From the NCBI GenBank assembly GCA_014896315.1, contig JADBKP010000013.1, positions 1 to 64,000 on the forward strand: DNA of 64,000 bases, given 5' to 3'. The notes beneath the pieces were generated by a model. That model had not been told where the DNA came from. It saw nothing but the letters and a program-made list of their open reading frames with translations, and did no database searches. How positions within the stretch are numbered: the first letter of the stretch is position 1; each line of letters starts with the position of its first letter. Made by a program: the position numbers and the translations under genes. This document shows positions 8,596-17,998 of the stretch, one piece after another. Source of the DNA: Limnochordales bacterium (GTDB lineage Bacteria > Bacillota > Limnochordia > Limnochordales > DUMU01).

Positions 8596-10371
8596 ATGAA
8601 AATAGAGACGCGGGGAAAGAAACCTCTGGGGGTACCCGGGCTTCCCGGGCGGCCGATGGTCGGTTCCTCGGGTTGGTGGCGGGTACCCTCACTTTCTTCT
8701 CCGCCGAAGGATAAGCTACCGGTGGTTTCCACTCCGCAAAGGCCACCGCTCAGATCAGCCTCTGCTGCCGGCCGCGCTGCAGCCAGTGGTACGGCCAAAC
8801 GGGACAGGGGCGTCGGTTTGCCGCAAATCCCGGCAACCTTGCTGCGGGCGGGCCACCAGCATCCGGGCATCCGTGTGGGCAGACCGATGTTTAATCGAGC
8901 CCGCCCTCATCCTCTCAGCTACCGGGCAAGTCCGACCCGCAGAGAAAGGGATTTCTCGCTTCTGTCCGCGCTGGTCGCATTCTTTCTGGGCCTATTCCTT
9001 GTGGGTGCCGGTCTTTACGGTCTTTTTCTGGGGTTGAGCCAACAGGAGGCCGTACCCGCCCTCGCGCCGGGGGATCACGGCGGGGAGGAAATCATGGATC
9101 TCACCGGCGAGGCGACAACCCCTCCCACGTGGAGGGACCGCCTGCGGGGACTGGTCTGGCCTGGCATGCGTCTGGTCGCCCGCGAGCTGTGGACTTGGGA
9201 TCTGGCCACGGCTCTGCCGGGATTGCGGCGCTCCGGGCCGGACCCGGAAACGTTGCTGGACGGCGAAGAAGGCCAGCTGGGCGGGTCACCTCCCGGTGAT
9301 CATGGCATCCGGAGGTGGCTAGCCGCGCTTACGGGTATCGATGTAAGCAGTCCCGCCAGCATATTGCAGCATACACTACCCGGATTTCGCGCTGCCGGCG
9401 GCGGACATGCCTCCCTGTCCGCCTCCCGGCTGCCGGCGCGAGGCGGCATAGGTCTGGGGGCAGTGATCGGGGATAATGAGGTGGTCGGAGCCGGGGGTGA
9501 ATGGCCCCCGCCGGAGGCGATCCCCTCTTCGTTTATGACAGGGTCGGCCGGGCAAGCCTTCCTGGCTACGCCATCTGGCGGTCTGGCCGTACCGGCGCAG
9601 CCAGATGCCGGCTCTGCCGTCTCCGCAAGCCGGACCAGCGCTGCGCGTGACGGCGAGGCAAACAGCACCCCGAGTGCTGCAGCAGAGACAGGGAGCGGTA
9701 CGCCGCGCCCGGCTACGGGCGGGGGGGAAGGGTCAAGGGAGGATGACTACCGTGCTCCGCTGGTCCTGATATACCACACTCACACCGCCGAATCGTATCA
9801 TGCGCCGGGACGGCAGGCGGAAAAGGATCATTACGAATGGAACAGTATCAACTCCGGGGTGGTCCAGGTCGGAAAGGAGATCGCCAGCGCATTGCGGGCG
9901 GCGGGGATACCGGTAGTTCACGCGGTAAGGGTGAATGATTACCCGGAGTTTCGCCGAGCCTACAGCAATTCGCGCCAACTGGTTCGTGAGTATCTGCAGA
10001 AGTATCCGTCGATCGTCGTCGCTTTGGACATCCACAGGGATGGGAAGGAGTACTCGCCCGATGCCGTGAGCAGTGACGGGGAAAGGATAGCCCGGGTCGC
10101 CTTTGTCGTGGGTACGAATACGACGGCGCTGGCCAACCCGCACTGGGGAAAGAACCTGGCCTTTGCTCAAGAATTACATCAGGCGTTACAAAAACTCCAT
10201 CCCGGCGTTTCCCGGGGTATCATGTTACGGGAGGACGCCCGCTTCAACCAGGATCTGCTTCCCAGACTTCTGGTTGTCGAGGTGGGAACCTATACCAACG
10301 AACTGGCCGAGGCCAGGGCGGCCGGCCGGCTTTTGGGGCGGGCGCTCGCCACAATCATAAACCGCCGGTAA
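8596..10371 (+). CDS. spoIIP: Stage II sporulation protein P
   Basis: Peptidoglycan amidase/endopeptidase of the DMP engulfment complex (SpoIID, SpoIIM, SpoIIP). The C-terminal half (from about residue 385, APLVLIYHTHTAESY) is the SpoIIP catalytic domain, with conserved HTHTAESY, ALDIHRDG and VVEVGTYTNE. One membrane segment (about residues 115-137) is followed by a long Pro/Gly/Ala-rich linker. At 591 residues the gene is long because about 110 Arg/Pro-rich residues precede the membrane segment. The start ATG 8596 has a GGGGGG stretch 8 nt upstream. ATG 8887 (residue 98) would give a more usual length but has a poor ribosome-binding site. Bases 8511-8595 hold no gene. Confidence 0.9.
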   Translation: MKIETRGKKPLGVPGLPGRPMVGSSGWWRVPSLSSPPKDKLPVVSTPQRPPLRSASAAGRAAASGTAKRDRGVGLPQIPATLLRAGHQHPGIRVGRPMFNRARPHPLSYRASPTRRERDFSLLSALVAFFLGLFLVGAGLYGLFLGLSQQEAVPALAPGDHGGEEIMDLTGEATTPPTWRDRLRGLVWPGMRLVARELWTWDLATALPGLRRSGPDPETLLDGEEGQLGGSPPGDHGIRRWLAALTGIDVSSPASILQHTLPGFRAAGGGHASLSASRLPARGGIGLGAVIGDNEVVGAGGEWPPPEAIPSSFMTGSAGQAFLATPSGGLAVPAQPDAGSAVSASRTSAARDGEANSTPSAAAETGSGTPRPATGGGEGSREDDYRAPLVLIYHTHTAESYHAPGRQAEKDHYEWNSINSGVVQVGKEIASALRAAGIPVVHAVRVNDYPEFRRAYSNSRQLVREYLQKYPSIVVALDIHRDGKEYSPDAVSSDGERIARVAFVVGTNTTALANPHWGKNLAFAQELHQALQKLHPGVSRGIMLREDARFNQDLLPRLLVVEVGTYTNELAEARAAGRLLGRALATIINRR

Positions 10372-10394
10372 CCTGGGTTTGAGGAGTAGTCCAG

Positions 10395-12134
10395 TTGGAA
10401 GATCAGAACACACCCATCACACCCGAGGCTTCCGACGCCACGGAAGAGCGATCGGAGGCCGTCTCTTCAGTTCCTGAGGGTCAGGAACTTGGCGGCGACC
10501 CTGGTACAAGCAGTACCGCCGGCTCGGCGGGCCCGGTGGAAGGAGCGGCTTCTACCCGGCAGGGGACGACCGGCGTACTGCGGGCCGCCGGTATTCTGAT
10601 GACGGCCACGCTGATCAGCCGGCTGCTTGGGTTCGTGCGGGAACGGGCGGTGGCCGACATCTTTGGCCGCAGCAGTGATACGGACGCTTACACGGCTGCC
10701 TTTGGCATACCCGATCTCATGTACATGTTGCTGGTCGGCGGCGCGTTGAGTGCGGCTTTCATTCCCGTCTTCACCGAGTACCTCGCCAGGGACCAGGAGG
10801 AAGAGGCGTGGCGGATCGGCAGCACGTTCATCAATGTCACCCTGGGCGTACTGCTTCTCTTTCTCGTCCTGGGTATCATCTTCACTCCTCAACTTGCCCC
10901 CCTGGTGGCCTACGAGTTTGCAGGTGAACAGCGGCTGCTGCTCATCCGCCTGATGCGCATCACCTTCCCGGCCGTTTTTTTTACCGCGCTGGCCGGCCTG
11001 CAGATGGGCGTACTCAACTCTTATCGGCATTTCACTGCCCCGGCTTTGGGACCAATTCTCTACAATCTGGGCATTATTGGCGGCACCTACATCCTGGGAC
11101 CACGCCTGGGTGTGGTGGGAATGGCCTACGGAGCGGTGGCCGGGGCGGCCGCCAACTTCCTCGTGCAGCTGCCGGCGATCTGGCGGTATGCCCGCCGGTT
11201 CTACCGGCCTCGGGTAGATCTGCAGCACCCGGCATTCCGACGCATGCTGACTCTCATGGGTCCGGCCGTCATAGGCTTGTCCATCGGCCAGCTGAACGTG
11301 ATTCTCACGCAGAACCTGGCCTCGGGCTTGAGCTCGGGCAGTATGACGGCGCTACGTCTTGCCAACCGCGTGATGCAGTTTCCCCTGGGTATCTTTGCCA
11401 TGGGATTGTCCCAGGCCATTTTCCCTACTCTTACCCGCCAGGCTGCCCTGAACGAGATTGACAGGCTCCGGTACACAGTGGTGCGATCCCTGCGGCTGGT
11501 CCTCTTTCTGACCATCCCGGCAGCAGCAGGAATGATGGTGCTGGGCCGTCCCATCGTTCGCTTCCTGTTTCAGACCGGGGCGTTTGACGACGAGGATACT
11601 GCCGCTACTGCCGCGGCCCTGAGTATCTACTCCGTGGGAATGATTGGACTGGCCGGAGTGCAGATACTGGCGCGGGTGTTCTACTCCCTCAAGGATACGC
11701 GCACCCCCGTCCGGGTAGCCGCGATCAACCTTCTCGTCAACTTCGGCCTTGGCCTGCTCTTCCTCCGGTTCACGTCCCCGGGTTACCTGGGCTTGGCCCT
11801 TTCCTTTGCGCTGGCCGCATTAGCTGCTATGGGCAGCTATCTCTGGCACTTGCACAGGAGGATCGGCCCGATCGGCTATGGTCCGATTCTGAAGGTGGCA
11901 ATATTGACAGGCATAGCCTGTATTCCCCTGGCGCTGGCCGCCTGGCAGGGGGCGGCGTTGGTCCGGAGCCTCCTTGGTACTGCCAGCATGGCAGCACGTA
12001 CTGCGGAGGTGGGAGCAGGGGTGATCGCCGGCATCATGGGCTTTGCCATTGCTGCCTACCTTCTGCATGTAGACGAAGCGGTCGAAATATGGAGGATGGT
12101 ACGAAGGAAGGCAGGTGCGTTCGGCAGTGATTAG
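10395..12134 (+). CDS. murJ: Lipid II flippase MurJ
   Basis: MVIN/MATE-type membrane protein that flips lipid-linked peptidoglycan precursors to the outer face. After a 55-residue acidic, non-conserved N-terminus, the family sequence begins at ILMTATLISRLLGFVRERAV and continues through about 14 hydrophobic segments. ISRLLGFVRE, DAYTAAFGIPD and the later FYSLKDTRTPV are typical. The start is TTG at 10395 with GAGGAG 8 nt upstream. It lies 23 nt after spoIIP and overlaps the next gene by 20 nt. murJ does not sit here in Bacillus. Its position next to an engulfment hydrolase may reflect a wall-synthesis role in sporulation, which is inference. Confidence 0.92.
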   Translation: MEDQNTPITPEASDATEERSEAVSSVPEGQELGGDPGTSSTAGSAGPVEGAASTRQGTTGVLRAAGILMTATLISRLLGFVRERAVADIFGRSSDTDAYTAAFGIPDLMYMLLVGGALSAAFIPVFTEYLARDQEEEAWRIGSTFINVTLGVLLLFLVLGIIFTPQLAPLVAYEFAGEQRLLLIRLMRITFPAVFFTALAGLQMGVLNSYRHFTAPALGPILYNLGIIGGTYILGPRLGVVGMAYGAVAGAAANFLVQLPAIWRYARRFYRPRVDLQHPAFRRMLTLMGPAVIGLSIGQLNVILTQNLASGLSSGSMTALRLANRVMQFPLGIFAMGLSQAIFPTLTRQAALNEIDRLRYTVVRSLRLVLFLTIPAAAGMMVLGRPIVRFLFQTGAFDDEDTAATAAALSIYSVGMIGLAGVQILARVFYSLKDTRTPVRVAAINLLVNFGLGLLFLRFTSPGYLGLALSFALAALAAMGSYLWHLHRRIGPIGYGPILKVAILTGIACIPLALAAWQGAALVRSLLGTASMAARTAEVGAGVIAGIMGFAIAAYLLHVDEAVEIWRMVRRKAGAFGSD

Positions 12135-12564
12135 CCTGGCTCACGGATTGACCGGTGCGGCGCTGGGGGTAATGCTGCGCCATCCCGCGGCAGCCTTACT
12201 GGCAGGCGTGATATCGCACATCCCCCTCGATGAGACGCCGCACCGGGATTACCGGACAGCGCTTGCGGCCATCGTCGACCTGGTGGCAACTGCAGCCGTG
12301 CTGGCGATGGCATGCATCTATCTACATCGCCGGCAACGAGCTGAACTCGTGCTCCCTCTCCTTCTGGGAGCGGTTGGGGGTATACTGCCCGACCTGGAAG
12401 TAGCGATTGGATACTTCTATCATCAGCGTCTCTTCTTCCCAACTCATACCGGTCTATTGCCACACCCACAGCTCCAATCCGGCAACCTGGGGATATGGAC
12501 GCAGGTGGTTGTTATCCTCCTTGACCTGCTCTGCCTTGGGGTGGCAACTGCTGCCCCCAGGTAG
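12115..12564 (+). CDS. Small membrane protein, YdjM-like putative hydrolase
   Basis: The 149-residue product has about four hydrophobic segments and a spaced set of His/Asp motifs: HGLTGAALG near the N-terminus, SHIPLDETPH, GILPDLE and THTGLLPH. This pattern resembles the YdjM/DUF457 group of membrane proteins, predicted to be metal-dependent hydrolases of unknown substrate. It starts with GTG inside the end of murJ (20-nt overlap) with AGGAAGG just upstream, so it is co-translated with the flippase. Function is not established. The family assignment rests on the motif pattern only. Confidence 0.6.
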   Translation: MRSAVISLAHGLTGAALGVMLRHPAAALLAGVISHIPLDETPHRDYRTALAAIVDLVATAAVLAMACIYLHRRQRAELVLPLLLGAVGGILPDLEVAIGYFYHQRLFFPTHTGLLPHPQLQSGNLGIWTQVVVILLDLLCLGVATAAPR

Positions 12565-12599
12565 GAGTCGATCTGGCGCAGATACCACTCGCGAACCGA

Positions 12600-12628
12600 T
12601 TGACCTGAGCGGCAGGCACTGGTAGAAT
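12600..12628 (+). promoter_or_regulatory. Sigma-A promoter of the corA leader
   Basis: TTGACC (12600-12605), a 17-nt spacer and TAGAAT (12623-12628) match five of six consensus bases in each box. The predicted RNA start near 12635 lies about 245 nt before the corA start codon. Confidence 0.7.
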
Positions 12629-12776
12629 GGGCTGGCGTAAGAGGTGAAATGCTGGTGGACGCTGATCGACAAGAGACTAATCAGCCTGCAAGACGCCGGA
12701 ATGCAGGGGTATTGGGGGTATGTCCCGGCTGATCCCGCTGGGGCGCAGGGTGGCGCCCGGCTGGCACGTTGACGGG

Positions 12777-12801
12777 AGGCCCCTTGCGGGCCTTTTTCTT
12801 T
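12777..12801 (+). terminator. Terminator/attenuator in the corA leader
   Basis: AGGCCC (12777-12782) and GGGCCT (12788-12793) form a 6-bp stem with loop CTTGC, followed by TTTTCTTTT. It lies between the promoter at 12600 and the corA start, so read-through would be needed for corA expression. Confidence 0.7.
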
Positions 12802-12878
12802 TGTCCTGAGACCCCCGGTTCCCCGGTTCCAGGAGCAGGTGGGGCAGGCCAGCGTCGTGCCGGCCGGGGGGTGGGATA

Positions 12879-13835
12879 ATGTTGCGGGCATATCGGGAAG
12901 TCGGTGGGGTCTTGCAGGAGGTTCACGATCTGTCCCAGCCGGGCATCTGGATCGATCTGGTACGACCCGATGATGCGGAGCTCAGGAAGGTCAGTGAAGT
13001 TACGGGTTTGTTGCCAGAATTCCTCAGCGCCGCCCTGGATCCGGAGGAGCGGCCGCACCACGAGTTCGAAGATGAACAGGCGCTGATCGTCATCCGGGTT
13101 CCGGCTGCCCGGTCCGAGGTGGAGTACGTAACCATTCCTTTGGGGATCGTGATCGCCCACGACTGCCTGGCCACCGTCTGCCTGGAAGATACCCCGGTGG
13201 TACGTGGACTCATGCAGAATGCCAGGGTCCATCCGGGCAAGAAGACACGTCTGCTTTTGCAGCTTCTCTACCGGACCGCCCGCCAGTATCTGGATAGCGT
13301 GCACCGTCTCTACAGTAAGGCCGAACAGCTGGAAGCGGTCCTTGTCCGTTCAATGCGAAACGAAGAGATGTTCGAGCTGACCGAGATTCAGAAGAGCTTT
13401 GTCTATCTGACTACCGGCTTGCGGGCTAACCATATCGTCATGGACAAACTCCTGCGTTCCCGGCTGCGCCCGGTCGAGGAGGGTGACGCGGGCGGATCGC
13501 CGCTGCGGCTCTACCCCGATGATGAGGATTTACTGGAGGACGCTATTACCGAGAATGAGCAGGCGCTCTCCATGGCGGAGGTTTACAGCAACATTCTGAC
13601 CAACACGATGGATGCCTTTGCCTCCATCATCTCCAACAATTTGAACATTGTCATGAAATTCCTGGCGGCGGTCACGATTATTCTGGCCGTTCCGCAAGTC
13701 ATCGGCACGTTCTTCGGCATGAACGTGCAGGTTCCCCTCGCTTCTACACCGGGCGGGTTTGCTATCATCATACTGGTATCCGTTCTCGTGAGTCTGGGCG
13801 CAACTATCCTCCTGTGGCGGCGGAGGATGCTGTAG
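12879..13835 (+). CDS. corA: CorA-type divalent cation channel
   Basis: Pentameric inner-membrane channel for Mg2+ (or Co2+/Ni2+). The 318-residue product has a large cytoplasmic N-terminal funnel ([19 protein letters not shown] is typical), a long helix ending in [28 protein letters not shown], and two C-terminal membrane segments. The selectivity signature GMN occurs in FFGMNVQVP at the end of the first. The loop after GMN lacks the usual MPE stretch, as in the GMNV subgroup, so the ion is uncertain. ATG 12879 follows GGGGGGTGG. The structured leader and terminator upstream suggest attenuation control. lepA follows after 19 nt. Confidence 0.92.
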   Translation: MLRAYREVGGVLQEVHDLSQPGIWIDLVRPDDAELRKVSEVTGLLPEFLSAALDPEERPHHEFEDEQALIVIRVPAARSEVEYVTIPLGIVIAHDCLATVCLEDTPVVRGLMQNARVHPGKKTRLLLQLLYRTARQYLDSVHRLYSKAEQLEAVLVRSMRNEEMFELTEIQKSFVYLTTGLRANHIVMDKLLRSRLRPVEEGDAGGSPLRLYPDDEDLLEDAITENEQALSMAEVYSNILTNTMDAFASIISNNLNIVMKFLAAVTIILAVPQVIGTFFGMNVQVPLASTPGGFAIIILVSVLVSLGATILLWRRRML

Positions 13836-13854
13836 GAGGGGTAACCAGGACCGC

Positions 13855-15645
13855 ATGGCAGAGATTCGCAACTTCTGTATCATCGCCCACGTCGACCACG
13901 GCAAGTCCACTCTGGCCGACCGGCTGATCGAGCACACCCGTGCTTTGTCAGCGCGGAAGATGACCGACCAGGTTCTGGACCAATTGGACCTCGAACGGGA
14001 ACGGGGCATCACCATAAAGATGCAGGCGATTCGCCTCAATTACCGGGCGCGTGACGGCAAGGAGTACATCCTGAACCTGATTGATACCCCCGGCCATGTG
14101 GACTTCTCCTATGAGGTCTCCCGAAGCCTTGCCGCGTGTGAGGGTGCATTGCTGGTGGTGGACGCGACCCAGGGTATCGAGGCCCAGACTCTGGCCAACT
14201 TCTACCTTGCCCTCGAGCACGGGCTGGAGATCATCCCGGTCATCAACAAGATCGATTTGCCCAGCGCCGATCCGGATCGTGTTCGCCGGGAGCTCGAGGA
14301 GGTTCTCGGCCTGGACGGACGCGGTGCCATTCTGGCCAGTGCCAAGACCGGGGCCGGCACCGAAGAGGTACTGGAAGCCATTGTACAGCGCATCCCGCCA
14401 CCCCGGGGATCTGTCGATGCCCCGTTGCGGGCGCTTATTTTCGACTCGCATTTTGATCCTTACCGGGGTGTGGTCGCCTACATCCGGGTGGTCGAAGGCC
14501 AGGTGCAGGTGGGCGATCGCGTGCTGCTGATGGGGACGGGTAAAGAGTACGAGGTGACGGAGCTTGACGTTTTCCGTCCGCAGCTGGAGCCGGTCCCACG
14601 TCTTCAGGCGGGTGAGGTGGGCAGCCTGATCGGCCAGATTAAGAACCTGCGGGATGCCCGGGTGGGTGACACTGTCACCAGTGCGGAGAATCCTGCCGCA
14701 CAGCCGCTGCCGGGGTATGAGCCGGCCAAGCCCATGGTTTTCTGTGGTCTCTACCCGGTTGAGAATGAGGACTACGAGGGTTTGCGGGAGGCGCTGGAGA
14801 AGCTGCAGCTGAATGATGCGGCGCTCGTGTTTGAACCTGAAACGTCGGCCGCACTCGGCTTCGGTTTCCGTTGCGGCTTCCTCGGCCTGCTACACATGGA
14901 GATAATCCAGGAGAGGCTGGAGAGGGAGTACGACCAGAAGCTGATCGCTACCGCTCCCAGCGTTGTCTACCGGGTTCATAAGACCAACGGTGAAGTGCTG
15001 GAAGTGGATAACCCGGCCAAGATGCCGCCCGCAGGCGAGATTGAACAGATCGAAGAGCCCTATGTACGGGCTACCATCATCACCCCCGGCGATTACGTCG
15101 GGCCCATCATGGAGCTCTGTCAGGAGCGCCGCGGCATATACCAGTCGTTGGAGTACCTTTCGCCTCAAAGAGCGATGCTCACCTACGAGATGCCGCTCTC
15201 CGAGATCTTGCTCGACTTCTTCGACAAGCTAAAGTCCAGGAGTCGCGGTTATGCCTCGCTGGACTACCGCTACATCGGTCACCGTCCCTCCGAACTGGTG
15301 AAGCTAGACATTTTGCTCAACGGCAAGCCAGTCGATGCACTCTCAGCGATCGTACATAAGGATCGTGCCTATCTCCGCGGCCGGCAGCTGGTGGAGAAGT
15401 TGAAGGAAGTGATTCCCCGCCAGCTTTTTGAGGTGCCGATCCAGGCGGCCATCGGCTCCCGGGTGATCGCCCGCGAAACCGTTAAGGCGTTGCGCAAGGA
15501 CGTTCTGGCCAAGTGCTACGGGGGAGATGTCACCCGCAAGAAGAAGCTGCTTGAGAAGCAGAAAGAGGGTAAGAAGCGGATGAAGCGTCTGGGCACGGTG
15601 GAGGTCCCGCAGGAAGCATTTCTGGCCGTGCTGAAGGTTGACTGA
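13855..15645 (+). CDS. lepA: Elongation factor 4 (LepA)
   Basis: Ribosomal GTPase that back-translocates or remodels stalled ribosomes. The 596-residue product has the G1 motif AHVDHGKST (residues 10-18), the switch region [20 protein letters not shown], two EF-Tu/EF-G-like domains and the LepA-specific C-terminal domain ending [20 protein letters not shown]. The start is ATG 13855 behind GGAGGGG. The last 7 codons lie just upstream of hemW, the order conserved in Bacillota. Confidence 0.97.
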   Translation: MAEIRNFCIIAHVDHGKSTLADRLIEHTRALSARKMTDQVLDQLDLERERGITIKMQAIRLNYRARDGKEYILNLIDTPGHVDFSYEVSRSLAACEGALLVVDATQGIEAQTLANFYLALEHGLEIIPVINKIDLPSADPDRVRRELEEVLGLDGRGAILASAKTGAGTEEVLEAIVQRIPPPRGSVDAPLRALIFDSHFDPYRGVVAYIRVVEGQVQVGDRVLLMGTGKEYEVTELDVFRPQLEPVPRLQAGEVGSLIGQIKNLRDARVGDTVTSAENPAAQPLPGYEPAKPMVFCGLYPVENEDYEGLREALEKLQLNDAALVFEPETSAALGFGFRCGFLGLLHMEIIQERLEREYDQKLIATAPSVVYRVHKTNGEVLEVDNPAKMPPAGEIEQIEEPYVRATIITPGDYVGPIMELCQERRGIYQSLEYLSPQRAMLTYEMPLSEILLDFFDKLKSRSRGYASLDYRYIGHRPSELVKLDILLNGKPVDALSAIVHKDRAYLRGRQLVEKLKEVIPRQLFEVPIQAAIGSRVIARETVKALRKDVLAKCYGGDVTRKKKLLEKQKEGKKRMKRLGTVEVPQEAFLAVLKVD

Positions 15646-15664
15646 GAGCGCGGGATGGGGGCGG

Positions 15665-16882
15665 ATGGGCTGGCAGGCTGAAGCGGGAATATATGTTCAT
15701 ATACCGTTTTGCCGGCGCAAGTGTTTCTACTGTGATTTCCCGGTGCTTGCCGCCCGGAGGGAGGCGACGGTCTCACGGTATGTCGACGCGCTGATCCGTG
15801 AGATCGAGTTGTGGGGTGAACAGATGCAAGCCGGATGGCTTGCATCTGGCAGGAGCGGGGAAGCAGGGCAGTTCGTATCGTTATATCTGGGCGGCGGTAC
15901 CCCGACCTACCTCAACAGTTCACAACTTTTGCGGTTGCTCGCAGTGCTGCGACAGCACTTCCCTCTCACCCCTGATGCCGAGATCACGTTGGAAGCAAAT
16001 CCAGACCGGGAGAGTCTGACCGAGGAGAAGCTGGCTGCCCTGCGGGCAGCCGGGGTTAATCGCCTCAGCCTGGGTGCGCAGGTGTTCGATGACGGCTACC
16101 TGCGGGCGATCGGACGAGATCACAACGTGCGGGATATCGAAAGCGCTTTCATCCTGGCCCGCCGTGCCGGGTTCACCAACATTAACCTGGACCTGATCTT
16201 TGCTCTACCGGGACAGAGTATCGAAGAGTGGCAGCTGACCCTGGAGCGGGCGCTGGCTTTGCAACCAGAACATCTCTCCTGCTACTCCCTGATTTTTGAG
16301 GAAGGGACGCTGTTTGAGCGCTGGCGGGCGCAGGGGAGGGTGGACCCTGTTCCGGAGGAAACAGAGCTCAAGATGTACGAGCTCGCCTGTAACTTGGTTT
16401 CGGCGGCGGGATTACGCCAATATGAGATCTCCAACTTTGCGCGGCCGGGACGGGAGAGTCGGCATAACCTGCTCTACTGGCGCTATCAGAACTGGTTAGG
16501 GCTGGGGGCCGGAGCCCACAGCCATTGGGGTGACCGGCGCTGGGCCAACCTGTGGCCGCCCGGTCGCTACGAGGACCGGCTGCAGGAGGCGATCCTCCCC
16601 ATCGATACCGGCACAGAGCTCAGCCTCTCGATTGAAGAGATGATGGAAGAGATGGTTATCATGGGTCTGCGCCTCATCGAGGGGGTCAGCGGACAGGAGT
16701 TTGCTCGGCGTTTTGGCCGCAGCCTGGACGAAGTCTACGGAGATACTATCACCCGTCTGGTCGGGGCGGGTTTCCTCGCCCGCACGCCCGAAGGCAGGAT
16801 TCGCCTGACCCGGCGCGGGCTTCCAGTTGGCAATGCGATTTTCGCCGAGTTCTTGCTGACGCCGGGTTCGTTGACAACTTAA
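15665..16882 (+). CDS. hemW: Heme chaperone HemW (radical SAM)
   Basis: Radical SAM protein of the HemN-like family, often misannotated as oxygen-independent coproporphyrinogen oxidase. HemW is thought to insert heme into target proteins. The 405-residue product begins GIYVHIPFCRRKCFYCDF, giving the [4Fe-4S] ligands C16, C20 and C23. LYLGGGTPTYL and ANFAR-type HemN features follow, with a C-terminal HemN_C domain. I chose ATG 15665; a TTG at 15638 overlapping lepA is also in frame. The hrcA promoter overlaps its last codons, so the heat-shock operon begins inside this gene. Confidence 0.9.
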   Translation: MGWQAEAGIYVHIPFCRRKCFYCDFPVLAARREATVSRYVDALIREIELWGEQMQAGWLASGRSGEAGQFVSLYLGGGTPTYLNSSQLLRLLAVLRQHFPLTPDAEITLEANPDRESLTEEKLAALRAAGVNRLSLGAQVFDDGYLRAIGRDHNVRDIESAFILARRAGFTNINLDLIFALPGQSIEEWQLTLERALALQPEHLSCYSLIFEEGTLFERWRAQGRVDPVPEETELKMYELACNLVSAAGLRQYEISNFARPGRESRHNLLYWRYQNWLGLGAGAHSHWGDRRWANLWPPGRYEDRLQEAILPIDTGTELSLSIEEMMEEMVIMGLRLIEGVSGQEFARRFGRSLDEVYGDTITRLVGAGFLARTPEGRIRLTRRGLPVGNAIFAEFLLTPGSLTT

Positions 16883-16899
16883 CCGGCCCGTGCTATGGT
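16871..16899 (+). promoter_or_regulatory. Sigma-A promoter of the hrcA heat-shock operon
   Basis: A perfect TTGACA (16871-16876), a 17-nt spacer and TATGGT (16894-16899) lie over the end of hemW. The predicted RNA start is just upstream of or within the CIRCE element, as expected for an HrcA-repressed promoter. Confidence 0.8.
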
Positions 16900-16911
16900 A
16901 CAGCTAGGCAA

Positions 16912-16938
16912 TTAGCACTCTCGCCTGGTGAGTGCTAA
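16912..16938 (+). promoter_or_regulatory. CIRCE operator (HrcA binding site)
   Basis: TTAGCACTC (16912-16920), nine bases, GAGTGCTAA (16930-16938): a perfect copy of the CIRCE consensus. HrcA binds it to repress the operon at low temperature and is released when GroEL is titrated by unfolded protein. Confidence 0.97.
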
Positions 16939-16950
16939 GGGGTGGCGGCA

Positions 16951-17970
16951 GTGCTTGATCTTCGTAAGCAGCAGATCCTGCAGGCTGTGGTCGAAGATTA
17001 CATCTCCACGGCCGAGCCGGTTGGATCCAGGACTCTGGCGCGCAAGTACCGACTCGGACTCAGCCCGGCTACGATCCGCAACGAGATGGCGGATCTGGAA
17101 GATGCAGGGTATCTGGATCAGCCGCACACATCGGCCGGCCGGGTTCCCTCGGACAAGGGATACCGCTATTACGTGGACTGCCTGTTGGAGCTGCAGCCGC
17201 CCTCGCCCCAGGAGCGGCAGCGGATTGAGGAAAACCTCAGCTACCGCCGGGAGGGGACATACGTCGTACAGGCTGCCGCCCGGCTGGTGGCAGAGTTTGC
17301 CCCTTACGCAGTTCTGGCGGTGATGCCGGGCCTCAACCGCTCCCGTCTGCGCCACCTGCAGCTGTTGCCCCTCGATGATCATCACCTTCTCCTGGTGATG
17401 GCGGCAGACCCGGGTGTGATCGATACCCGGATGCTGGAGCTCAGCACGCCACTGGACCGGAAGGAGCGGCGGCGGTTGGTATCGCTGCTCAACCGGGATC
17501 TGGCCGGACTGACTCTCTCAGACCTCGACGCGACAATCAGGCAGGAGCTGCGGGACGAGCTGGGACCGGCGCTTTATGAGCAGATCATGGATCAGTTGCA
17601 CGACGTCCTTTCCGGTTCGGAGCCGGGCAAGGTACTGGTGGAGGGTCTGGTTAACCTGCTGCGGCAACCGGAGTTTCAGGATGTGCAGAAACTGACCAGT
17701 CTGCTCGAGGTGCTGGGGCGGCAGGATGAGTGGCTGATCGATCTCCTGCGTCGCCGGGTGCGGCCAGGGGAGATCGGGGTCTCTATCGGGCGGGAGAATG
17801 AGGAAGAGGCGATTCAGTCCTGTGCACTCGTAACAGCCGGCTACGAGGTGCGGGGCGAAGTAGTGGGAATGTTGGCGGTAGTGGGGCCGACACGAATGGA
17901 GTACGGAAGGGTCCTGGGGCTGATGCGTGAGGTGGCAGAGGAACTGAGTCGAGTACTGGATGAACTCTGA
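16951..17970 (+). CDS. hrcA: Heat-inducible transcription repressor HrcA
   Basis: Represses class I heat-shock genes by binding CIRCE. The 339-residue product has an N-terminal winged helix (LDLRKQQILQAVVEDYISTA, PVGSRTLARKYRLGLSPATI) and the HrcA GAF-like and dimerisation domains (SIGRENEEEAIQSCALVTAGY). I chose GTG 16951 because AGGGG (16938-16942) lies 8 nt upstream and the protein then starts like other HrcA. GTG 16942 is also in frame. It is autoregulated by the CIRCE element directly upstream. grpE, dnaK and dnaJ follow. Confidence 0.95.
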   Translation: MLDLRKQQILQAVVEDYISTAEPVGSRTLARKYRLGLSPATIRNEMADLEDAGYLDQPHTSAGRVPSDKGYRYYVDCLLELQPPSPQERQRIEENLSYRREGTYVVQAAARLVAEFAPYAVLAVMPGLNRSRLRHLQLLPLDDHHLLLVMAADPGVIDTRMLELSTPLDRKERRRLVSLLNRDLAGLTLSDLDATIRQELRDELGPALYEQIMDQLHDVLSGSEPGKVLVEGLVNLLRQPEFQDVQKLTSLLEVLGRQDEWLIDLLRRRVRPGEIGVSIGRENEEEAIQSCALVTAGYEVRGEVVGMLAVVGPTRMEYGRVLGLMREVAEELSRVLDEL

Positions 17971-17998
17971 GCCGCGTACCCGGTTCAACCCGGATAGC

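Larger units (their letters stand above)
12565..12878 (+). ncRNA. 314-nt gap: promoter, structured leader and terminator before corA
   Basis: This stretch encodes no protein. A near-consensus promoter (12600-12628) should start RNA near 12635. The first 165 nt can form GCTGAT/ATCAGC (about 12659-12683), CCTGCA/TGCAGG (about 12686-12708, loop AGACGCCGGAA) and GGGCGC/GCGCCC (about 12741-12758) hairpins. A terminator (12777-12801) then lies before the corA start. Promoter, folded leader, terminator and gene in this order is the architecture of a transcription-attenuating riboswitch. I could not assign it to a class. AGGTGAA and AAGACGCC recall parts of the Mg2+ M-box, but the rest does not fit. 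It could instead be a free small RNA. Confidence 0.5.

Noticed and set aside
12747-12760. T-box-like AGGGTGG in the corA leader
   Set aside because: It lies in the loop of a GGGCGC/GCGCCC hairpin, there is no stem I or specifier region, and corA is not an aminoacylation gene.
12635-12776. M-box (Mg2+) riboswitch identity for the corA leader
   Set aside because: Only short pieces match. The conserved three-helix core and the GUC/GAC hairpin are absent, so the class is not claimed.
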